DNA from: DASZXJ01 sp035545895
GTDB taxonomy: Bacteria > Planctomycetota > Phycisphaerae > Tepidisphaerales > Tepidisphaeraceae
Direction: 5' to 3'
Length of the DNA: 9,481 nt
NCBI GenBank assembly: GCA_035545895.1
Contig: DASZXJ010000091.1
Span: 1 to 9,481, forward strand
Shown piece by piece: positions 1-5,159 of the stretch (the stretch's first letter is position 1; the number at the start of each line of letters is the position of its first letter). The notes under the pieces were generated by a model. It made no database searches. It was not told the DNA's origin and saw nothing but the letters and a program-made list of their open reading frames with translations. A program made the position numbers and the translations under genes.

Positions 1-1
1 C

Positions 2-124
2 TTGGTCAAAGCCGAACCGCGAACCGGCGCAGCACTGGGACTGGCCGCAGCCCACGGCTTCGCCAGCGTCACGGCTGCCGATGCAAAGGGATGGTTCGAG
101 AAATGCGGCTACTGTGTACACTGA
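2..124 (+). CDS. C-terminal fragment of an unidentified protein (5' end outside window)
   Basis: An open frame enters from the left edge and runs for 40 codons to a TGA at 122-124. Third positions are mostly G or C, as in the surrounding genes, which supports real coding. The visible tail is Ala/Gly-rich and then ends with the residues DAKGWFEKCGYCVH. It is the only clear non-minus-strand coding end in the left part, and it converges on proA with 13 bases between the two stop codons. I cannot name the family. The 'WF..CGY' ending is faintly like the tail of some IS630-type transposases, but no catalytic motif is in view, so this is only a thought. No terminator hairpin separates it from proA. 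Confidence 0.45.
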   Translation: MVKAEPRTGAALGLAAAHGFASVTAADAKGWFEKCGYCVH

Positions 125-137
125 CCTGAAAACCGCT

Positions 138-1412
138 CTAACGGACATGGCCGTCGCCGGTGACGATCCATTTATAGGTGGTGAGGTCCATCGCGCCCAT
201 CGGCCCACGAGAGTGCAGTTTATCGGTGCTGATGCCGATTTCCGCGCCCAGCCCATATTCGCCGCCATCGGCAAAACGGGTGCTGGCATTGACCATCACG
301 CTGGCGGAATCGACGCTGGTGACAAATTTTTCGATTGAATCGATGGATGTACTGACAATTGCATCGGTGTGATGGCTGCCATATTCGTTGATATGGGCGA
401 TGGCTTGGTCGATGGAATCGACGACCTTCACGCCGGCGATGAACGCGAGATATTCGGTGCCCCAATCATCGGCCGTTGCGGGTTTGGCGTCTTTATATAG
501 TTGCCGCGTGCGATCATCTCCGCGAATTTCAACGCCTTTGGCTGCCAGATCGGAGCAGACTTTTGCGAGCAGTTTCGGCGCGACATCCTTATGAAAAAGC
601 AGATGTTCGACCGCATTGCAAACCGCTCCGCCGGGGTAGCTGGTTTTGGCGTTGACGCAGATTTCGCGAGCCTTTGATTCGATGGTTTCAGCGCCGGCAT
701 CGACATAAATATGACAATTGCCGGTGAAATGCTTGAGGACCGGAATGGTTGAATCCGCCACGACCGCGCGAATCAGGTTTTCGCCGCCTCGGGGTATGAC
801 CAGGTCGATGTATTGATTTTGCTTGAGCAGGATCGGAACGAGGGCACGGTCGGCGGTATCGATAAATTGCACGGCTGCTGAAAGATCAGAGCCGGCGGTG
901 CGCAGAGAATCCTTAATGATTTGAACGATGGCGCGATTGGAATGAATTGCCTCTTTTCCACCCCGCAGAATGATGGCGTTGCCGCTTTTGATGCACAACG
1001 CAGCGGCGTCGCTGGTGACGTTGGGGCGCGATTCATAGAAAAACAGCACGACACCCAGCGGCACGCGGCGTTTTTCGATCCGCAGGCCGTTGGGACGCAC
1101 GTATCCTTCAATCGTCTGACCGACCGGGTCAACCTGAGCGGCGATCTGCTCGACACCCGACGCCATCGATTCGATTCGCTTGTCGTTCAATTTCAATCGC
1201 TCGATCAATGGCTTGGCGAGTCCTGCTTCTTCGGCGGCGGCGATGTCCCTGGCGTTGGCGGCGATCAGTTGTTCGCGATTCTGGCGAAGCGCAGCCGCCA
1301 TCTGTTTCAAGGCTGCGACCTTGGCGGCGCCGGAAATGCCCGCCAGTTGCTGCGATGCTCGCCGGGCATCGCGGGCGAGGGTCTGCACATACGTTGTGAG
1401 ATCGGAGGTCAT
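138..1412 (-). CDS. proA: Gamma-glutamyl phosphate reductase (glutamate-5-semialdehyde dehydrogenase)
   Basis: Cytoplasmic enzyme of proline synthesis. It reduces gamma-glutamyl phosphate with NADPH to glutamate-5-semialdehyde, which cyclises to pyrroline-5-carboxylate. The 424 residues match the usual length of about 415-420. Visible ProA hallmarks are PLGVVLFFYESRPNVTSDAA (from residue 118), LCIKSGNAIILRGGKEA, VIPRGGENL (205-213), KHFTGNCHIYVD, the catalytic cysteine C265 in GGAVCNAVEHLL, and the C-terminal EYGLGAEIGIST plus SRGPMGAMDLTTYKW block. The gene looks intact. It starts 17 bases after the cdaR stop, so it probably belongs to the folP-cdaA-cdaR transcript. The ATG has no Shine-Dalgarno, but TAGAAT lies exactly 6 bases upstream, so it may also have its own promoter. 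The usual proA partner proB is not in the window. Confidence 0.97.
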   Translation of the reverse strand: MTSDLTTYVQTLARDARRASQQLAGISGAAKVAALKQMAAALRQNREQLIAANARDIAAAEEAGLAKPLIERLKLNDKRIESMASGVEQIAAQVDPVGQTIEGYVRPNGLRIEKRRVPLGVVLFFYESRPNVTSDAAALCIKSGNAIILRGGKEAIHSNRAIVQIIKDSLRTAGSDLSAAVQFIDTADRALVPILLKQNQYIDLVIPRGGENLIRAVVADSTIPVLKHFTGNCHIYVDAGAETIESKAREICVNAKTSYPGGAVCNAVEHLLFHKDVAPKLLAKVCSDLAAKGVEIRGDDRTRQLYKDAKPATADDWGTEYLAFIAGVKVVDSIDQAIAHINEYGSHHTDAIVSTSIDSIEKFVTSVDSASVMVNASTRFADGGEYGLGAEIGISTDKLHSRGPMGAMDLTTYKWIVTGDGHVR

Positions 1413-1418
1413 GGGGTC

Positions 1419-1424
1419 ATTCTA
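1419..1424 (-). promoter_or_regulatory. Possible -10 hexamer TAGAAT just upstream of proA
   Basis: Reading the minus strand, TAGAAT is followed by 6 bases (GACCCC) and then the proA ATG. There is no Shine-Dalgarno. A start at the usual distance from a -10 box would fall at or next to the ATG, giving a leaderless mRNA. No convincing -35 is present, and the hexamer could be chance. Confidence 0.3.
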
Positions 1425-1429
1425 TGCTG

Positions 1430-2521
1430 CTACTCAGTCGCACGCTTGATGAGCCTGAAACTGATGTTTTTCGCCTCATCAGCCTTGCTCAGGCGCACGT
1501 TCTGAATACCAGCCGGGAATTGTACCTGCAAAGGGTGCGATGGGCGATCTCCGTTCAGATCATCGCGCGTGATGGTCAAAATGGCCTGCGGCTTGGCGGC
1601 GGTTTCCTTCTGAAGGGCAGCAATCTGCTCGGATGGGCCTGTCACCGTGATGTTGGAAATGAAATCATCCGTCGAAACCAGGTAATCCTTTTGAAGCGAT
1701 GAAGGAATCTGCACCAGCACATTCATGGAGGAGATTTCATAGCTGATATCGGTGGGGCGGACCTCGATGGTTGCCTTGACCGTATCGGGTGTGTACGTGA
1801 CTGAATTGTTTCCGGCCAGTTGAGGGGATTTGATTCGCACATTGATCTCATGCGTGCCGGGCTGATCCAAAACACCGGTGGATTTCAGGTCGGCTTCGAC
1901 CGTCAGCGTGCCCTGATTGATGGCCATCGCCAGGTCTCGCGCCGGCGCGCGAACAGTCGCCTTGGCGGGAGTAAAGACGGGTGTTCCCTGGATATTACTG
2001 CCGGCCGGCGCCTGGATATCCACATCCTGTTGCTGATATTGGTCGATATACACGCGAATGCGAGCGGGTTTGCTGTCGGTGACGCTGACACCACTGGACT
2101 CGAACAGGCGGCTGTGGCTGATTAATTGCGCGGCGTCAAGATCATGGCTCTGCCCGGCCGGCAGCGTCGAATCGATCGGCAGGATGACCGATGGATTATT
2201 ACGTGGATCAAGCTGCTGCCGCAGTTCGTCAACGCGGCTTCGTGGACCGCTTAAGCGCACAATCACCACTTTATCCGGAGCGGGCTGATCCAGCCGAACA
2301 AAGCGGTTGCGATCGTTGCTTTGGACTTCGATTGGGATTGAAACGTTGTCTTCTTCAACCACCTGGGCGCGTTCGGCATAGACCCAGATCAACAGCGTGA
2401 GCGGTCCCAGCCATGCGAAGGTTTTCAAGGCATTGAACAGGTTTTCGCGAATGAAGCGTTCGCGCAGCCAATGGCCGAACGAAGTCACGCGTGATCCGGT
2501 GCGCTCCGTGAGCTGGCTCAT
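1430..2521 (-). CDS. cdaR: YbbR-domain membrane-anchored protein, CdaR-type regulator of c-di-AMP synthase
   Basis: A 363-residue protein with a short basic cytoplasmic N-terminus, one transmembrane segment at about residues 29-48 (LFNALKTFAWLGPLTLLIWV) and a long extracytoplasmic part. That part is made of beta-rich repeats of YbbR type, with recurring 'V.ATIEVRPTDIS' and 'ITVTGPSEQI' style strands. YbbR proteins next to CdaA are known to bind it and modulate c-di-AMP synthesis. The assignment rests mainly on this architecture plus the position directly after cdaA. Its ATG overlaps the cdaA stop in ATGA, and GGGAGG (2526-2531) lies 4 bases upstream of the ATG, so translation is probably coupled. 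Family sequence conservation is low, so the exact number of YbbR repeats is not certain; two to three seem likely. Confidence 0.85.
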   Translation of the reverse strand: MSQLTERTGSRVTSFGHWLRERFIRENLFNALKTFAWLGPLTLLIWVYAERAQVVEEDNVSIPIEVQSNDRNRFVRLDQPAPDKVVIVRLSGPRSRVDELRQQLDPRNNPSVILPIDSTLPAGQSHDLDAAQLISHSRLFESSGVSVTDSKPARIRVYIDQYQQQDVDIQAPAGSNIQGTPVFTPAKATVRAPARDLAMAINQGTLTVEADLKSTGVLDQPGTHEINVRIKSPQLAGNNSVTYTPDTVKATIEVRPTDISYEISSMNVLVQIPSSLQKDYLVSTDDFISNITVTGPSEQIAALQKETAAKPQAILTITRDDLNGDRPSHPLQVQFPAGIQNVRLSKADEAKNISFRLIKRATE

Positions 2522-3351
2522 GCAGCCTCCCGGATTTCATCCTCTTTTTTTTCCTGCACCCCGAGCAATTCTGCAAGCAGGCCTCGCAAGGCGTCAGGCG
2601 TGAGCTTGCGGAGCAGCACGCCGCGCTCGGCAATGGAAATATCGCCTGTTTCTTCGGAGACGATCAGGACCACGGCATCGGATTCATTGGAAAGTCCCAC
2701 GCCCGCGCGATGCCGGCTGCCCAGCTCGCGTTCCAGCGTGCCTTCTTCCGCGAGCGGGAATTGCACGCCGGCGTAGGCGATCTTTCCCTGGCTGATCACC
2801 ACGCCCAGATCGTGCAAAGGCGTGTTCGGATAAAAGATCGTTTCGAGCAGGTCAGCCGAGATATCCGCGTTGATGCGAGTGCCGCTATCGACAATTCCCC
2901 CAAGCCCGGTCTCCCGTTCAATGGCGATCAAGGCGCCGATCTTTCGGCGGGCGCAGAAGCTGGCGGCTTCCACCAATTGCTCGATTTCTTCGTGAACCTG
3001 GGTTGACCAGCTTCGGAACAAACGTGTTTCACCTAAACGCATCAGCGCCCGGCGCAGTTCGGGTTGGAACACCACGATGACCGCAATCGCGGCGATGCTC
3101 AGGAATTCCTTGTAAAGAAACGCGATGCGTTCCAGCCGAAGTTCCCGGCCCAGGAAGCTGATGACCGCATATAGACCAATAAGCAGCAAGGCGATGCCGC
3201 GCAACAGACGGGCGCCGCGAGTCCCTCGCAGGAAGCGCATCACCCAGTAAATGACCGTGCCGATAACCAGCCATTCGATGGCGACAGACCACCAGCTATA
3301 AGCCCGCAGGGCCTGGAGGAAGTCGTGCACACTGAAAAGATCGTTCGACAT
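2518..3351 (-). CDS. cdaA: Diadenylate cyclase (c-di-AMP synthase), membrane type CdaA/DacA
   Basis: Condenses two ATP into c-di-AMP at the inner membrane. From the ATG at 3351 the protein has 277 residues: three N-terminal hydrophobic segments (about 22-38, 48-66, 82-95), the FQPELRRAL linker (95-103), and a DAC domain from about residue 120. Family landmarks visible are GALIAIERETGL (139-150), NTPLHD (176-181), SRHRAGVGLS (212-221, holding the RHR motif 213-215) and VSEETGDIS (231-239). The usual DGA catalytic motif reads D181-L182-G183: the metal-binding Asp is kept, but the following Gly-Ala is Leu-Gly. A longer TTG start at 3384 would add 11 residues; the ATG is preferred because the added stretch is unlike the family N-terminus. 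It sits between folP and cdaR. In many bacteria cdaA-cdaR is followed by glmM, which is absent here. Confidence 0.95.
   Translation of the reverse strand: MSNDLFSVHDFLQALRAYSWWSVAIEWLVIGTVIYWVMRFLRGTRGARLLRGIALLLIGLYAVISFLGRELRLERIAFLYKEFLSIAAIAVIVVFQPELRRALMRLGETRLFRSWSTQVHEEIEQLVEAASFCARRKIGALIAIERETGLGGIVDSGTRINADISADLLETIFYPNTPLHDLGVVISQGKIAYAGVQFPLAEEGTLERELGSRHRAGVGLSNESDAVVLIVSEETGDISIAERGVLLRKLTPDALRGLLAELLGVQEKKEDEIREAA
2526..2531 (-). promoter_or_regulatory. Shine-Dalgarno of cdaR, inside the cdaA 3' end
   Basis: GGGAGG on the minus strand lies 4 bases before the cdaR ATG and inside the last codons of cdaA. With the ATGA overlap it supports coupled translation of synthase and regulator and fixes the cdaR start. 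Confidence 0.6.
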
Positions 3352-3375
3352 GGATTCGTGACCGACGAGCCCCCA

Positions 3376-3381
3376 ACTATA
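3376..3381 (-). promoter_or_regulatory. Possible -10 box TATAGT upstream of cdaA
   Basis: In the folP-cdaA gap the minus strand reads TATAGT, with a poor TTCAGG at 17 bases upstream. It would give a leader of about 18 bases before the ATG at 3351. This could add an internal promoter for cdaA-cdaR. It is weak on the -35 side. Confidence 0.3.
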
Positions 3382-3393
3382 CAATCAAAATCG

Positions 3394-3412
3394 TCTCCCC
3401 TGAAGAGGGAGA
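3394..3412 (-). terminator. Small hairpin between folP and cdaA
   Basis: TCTCCC and GGGAGA form a 6-bp stem around a 7-base loop, 11 bases after the folP stop. On the minus strand it is followed by CGATTTTGATT, which holds only four T in a row. It may be a weak terminator or attenuator between folP and cdaA, or have no function. Confidence 0.25.
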
Positions 3413-3423
3413 TCAAGCAAATA

Positions 3424-4260
3424 TCAACCCAAGATCGCCCGGATCATTTTCACAACCCGCACCATCGGTTCAACATCATGGACACGCACGATGGATGCTC
3501 CGTTAGCCACTGTCCAGGTGACCGATGCTGCTGTCCCAAACAGGCGCTGCGATGGCTCGGTTTCCCCAGTAATCTTCCCAATGAAGCTCTTTCGGCTGGT
3601 CCCAACGACCAGCGGGTGTCCCAACACGGTCAGTTCCATCAATCGGCGGAGCAGTTCCAGGTTATGTTCCATCGTCTTGCCGAACCCGATACCCGGGTCC
3701 AGCAGGAGTTTATCGGGCTCGATCCCGTGAATGCCCGCGGCGATGATCCGTTCGTTCAGAAAACCGCTGACCTCGGCGGTCACATTTTCATAGTTGGGCG
3801 CCTGCTGCATGGTCTTGGGCGCGCCCAGCATGTGCATCAGGATCATCGGCACACGACGGCGTGCAACCATCGGAAACATTTCGCGATCGTCACGTCCAGC
3901 GGAAATGTCGTTGACGATATGCGCCCCTGCGTCGAGCGCGGCCTGGGCAACTTTGGATCGAGTCGTATCGATGCTGAACAGGACCGGCAATTGATCTCGC
4001 AACGCATTGAGAACCGGAATTACCCGGTGAATCTGCTCGTCATCATCGACGGCATCCGAGCCGGGCCGGGTCGATTCTCCCCCGATGTCGATCAGGTCGG
4101 CGCCGGCTTGCGCCATTGCACCGGCGTGTTTGATGGCGGCGTCGGTGGTGCTGAATTTCCCGCCATCGCTGAAACTATCGGGCGTGACATTCAGCACGCC
4201 CATAACCAGCGTCGGACGGGAAAAATCGGTCAGCCATCGATCAAATTCGCGTGAATTCAT
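3424..4260 (-). CDS. folP: Dihydropteroate synthase
   Basis: Cytoplasmic TIM-barrel enzyme of folate synthesis. It joins p-aminobenzoate to 6-hydroxymethyl-7,8-dihydropterin pyrophosphate and is the sulfonamide target. The 278 residues match the family. All signature segments are present: MGVLNVTPDSFSDGG (20-34, loop 1), DIGGESTRPGS (58-68, loop 2), SIDTTRSKVA (97-106), NDISAG (117-122), LMHMLGAPKTMQ (141-152), DPGIGFGKT (188-196), GTSRKSFIG (220-228, with the substrate-binding Lys224) and RVHDV (259-263). The ATG directly follows the TAA of the upstream toxin-like fragment. No Shine-Dalgarno is seen, but TACAAT ends 12 bases upstream of the ATG. cdaA follows after about 70 bases. Confidence 0.97.
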   Translation of the reverse strand: MNSREFDRWLTDFSRPTLVMGVLNVTPDSFSDGGKFSTTDAAIKHAGAMAQAGADLIDIGGESTRPGSDAVDDDEQIHRVIPVLNALRDQLPVLFSIDTTRSKVAQAALDAGAHIVNDISAGRDDREMFPMVARRRVPMILMHMLGAPKTMQQAPNYENVTAEVSGFLNERIIAAGIHGIEPDKLLLDPGIGFGKTMEHNLELLRRLMELTVLGHPLVVGTSRKSFIGKITGETEPSQRLFGTAASVTWTVANGASIVRVHDVEPMVRVVKMIRAILG

Positions 4261-4467
4261 TTACGATGAATGATTGTAATTCAGGATCGCTGCAACAGCA
4301 CGAGAGGCTGTTTTTGGTTGAGAACGTGAACCAGCCCGCGAATCCTGAGCCCGGCATTCAGGCTCGATAAATGATGCAGCAATGACCGTTGAATCTCGTG
4401 CGATGTAGTCGTGAATGTTTTGGAAATCGGAAGAGGCTTCGGGCGACCATATTATCTTTTTGCCCAT
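4261..4467 (-). pseudogene. Remnant of a ParE/RelE-family toxin gene
   Basis: From the ATG at 4467 a 68-residue frame begins KKIIWSPEASSDFQNIHDYI and continues ARDSTVIAASFIE. This is the typical first helix pair of ParE/RelE-superfamily toxins ('W.p.A..Dl..I.dYIa.ds...A..f'). After about residue 34 the similarity stops. The rest (PECRAQDSRAG..., Ser/Arg/Ala-rich) lacks the beta-sheet core and the usual C-terminal 'YRI.Y.v....i.V..I.H' strand. Full ParE proteins are about 90-105 residues. No antitoxin gene precedes it: only 46 bases separate it from the acetyltransferase stop. The TAA is immediately followed by the folP ATG. I read it as a truncated, probably inactive relic. An unusual short protein is possible but less likely. 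Confidence 0.5.
4273..4278 (-). promoter_or_regulatory. Possible -10 box TACAAT upstream of folP
   Basis: TACAAT on the minus strand, inside the tail of the toxin fragment, would place transcription start about 6 bases before the folP ATG. The hexamer at 17 bases spacing (GTGCTG) is a poor -35. The same hexamer occurs upstream of the acetyltransferase gene and argH. Confidence 0.35.
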
Positions 4468-4493
4468 TTCGAGGCGGCCATTTGTATCTCCCA

Positions 4494-4510
4494 ACCCGCG
4501 CGGCGCGGGT
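4494..4510 (-). terminator. GC-rich hairpin after the acetyltransferase gene
   Basis: ACCCGCG and CGCGGGT form a perfect 7-bp stem with a 3-base loop, 3 bases beyond the acetyltransferase TAA. It is not followed by a T-run on the minus strand, so it is a poor intrinsic terminator. It could still stabilise the 3' end. Confidence 0.3.
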
Positions 4511-4513
4511 ATC

Positions 4514-4963
4514 TTATTCCACCAGATTCTTCTCGAATACAATGAGATTATCCGCGTGCGTTGAATCCCAGCGGATGCCGACAATGTCATATCCCAGCGC
4601 CACCGCGAAGTGGATGAATTCACGCTGATGATTCATACACTCACAGCGGATGTATTCGTAGCCGTGATCCTTGGCCCAGGCTTGCTGGGCTTCTTGAAGC
4701 TGGCGACCCACGCCGTTGCGGCGGACCTCGGAAACGACCGCGCCCAGCCAGTGATAAAACATGCCGGGCTTGAGCTCGAACCCCACCCAGAACCCCACGG
4801 GCCGGTCGCTCATGCGCGCCAGCAGGGTTAATGCGTTGTATCGCCCCATGAAGCGGCGTTTGAAAAAATCCGCGTCCCGGCGGGGGCGGAAGTTCGCGTT
4901 GTACAGTTCGACGGCCTGCGAAAGCAGGGCGTCGTCGGCGATGATGATGTCGGCTTGAGCCAC
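4514..4963 (-). CDS. GNAT-family N-acetyltransferase
   Basis: A soluble protein of 149 residues with the GNAT fold, which transfers an acyl group from acetyl-CoA. The core is beta4 GFWVGFELKPGMFYHWLGAVV followed by motif A (SEVRRNGVGRQLQEAQQAWAK, about residues 78-98), whose RRNGVG is the R/Q-x-x-G-x-G CoA pyrophosphate loop. A C-terminal stretch, 'FIHFAVALGYDIVGIRWD', matches motif B ('..fy...Gf...'). The substrate cannot be told. The start is a GTG fixed by AGGAGG nine bases upstream. It has its own promoter-like sequence and no co-transcribed partner, so it is probably a single-gene unit. It is unrelated in function to folP as far as can be seen. Confidence 0.87.
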   Translation of the reverse strand: MAQADIIIADDALLSQAVELYNANFRPRRDADFFKRRFMGRYNALTLLARMSDRPVGFWVGFELKPGMFYHWLGAVVSEVRRNGVGRQLQEAQQAWAKDHGYEYIRCECMNHQREFIHFAVALGYDIVGIRWDSTHADNLIVFEKNLVE

Positions 4964-4972
4964 AGACCAAAT

Positions 4973-4978
4973 CCTCCT
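4973..4978 (-). promoter_or_regulatory. Strong Shine-Dalgarno AGGAGG of the acetyltransferase
   Basis: A perfect AGGAGG lies 9 bases before a GTG codon and decides that start. It stands out because most other starts in the window have no Shine-Dalgarno. Confidence 0.75.
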
Positions 4979-4998
4979 GGAGCGATTCCTTCGTCCGG

Positions 4999-5027
4999 AT
5001 TGTAGCCCGATTCAGCGAAGATACCAA
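4999..5027 (-). promoter_or_regulatory. Sigma70-like promoter of the acetyltransferase
   Basis: On the minus strand TTGGTA (5022-5027) and TACAAT (4999-5004) are separated by exactly 17 bases. This is the best promoter match in the window (4/6 and 5/6 to consensus). It predicts a start near 4992 and a leader of about 29 bases containing the AGGAGG. Confidence 0.55.
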
Positions 5028-5067
5028 TCTGCCCGGCAGGCGATCATGAGTGATGTTGGGTAATCCA

Positions 5068-5132
5068 TTTAGCCCCGCCGCTTGCGGCGGGTTTGGCGCT
5101 CGAAAATCCGCCGCGAGCGGCGGGACCAAATA
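5068..5132. repeat. Bi-palindromic REP-like element, copy A
   Basis: The left arm starts TTTAGCC and holds the hairpin CCCGCCGC-TT-GCGGCGGG (5074-5091). After a 16-base spacer the right arm holds CCGCCGC-GA-GCGGCGG (5108-5123) and ends ACCAAATA. The two arms are also inverted copies of each other. It lies between the stop of the large membrane protein and the acetyltransferase promoter, where it could also work as a 3'-end structure for the membrane protein mRNA. It shares its plan with copies at 7886-7967 and 9418-9481. Confidence 0.8.
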
Positions 5133-5159
5133 TAAATGATCCTAATCGGAATGATGGAC

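Noticed and set aside
921..1505. Plus-strand open frame of 194 codons opposite proA
   Set aside because: It is antisense to the conserved ProA N-terminal half and crosses into cdaR. Its composition is explained by the sense genes.
2355..2633. Frame that a +1 slip on the A8 run of cdaA would enter, as a possible programmed frameshift fusion to a 92-codon product
   Set aside because: The out-of-frame product has no protein-like character and overlaps the real cdaR reading frame.
3352..3423. c-di-AMP (ydaO/yuaA) riboswitch upstream of cdaA
   Set aside because: The gap is only about 70 bases, far too short for that aptamer, and only one small hairpin is seen.
3325..4254. Long plus-strand open frame (309 codons) opposite folP
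   Set aside because: The minus strand holds every dihydropteroate synthase motif. The antisense frame has no family pattern, is His/Gln/Arg-rich, and is a by-product of GC-rich third positions.
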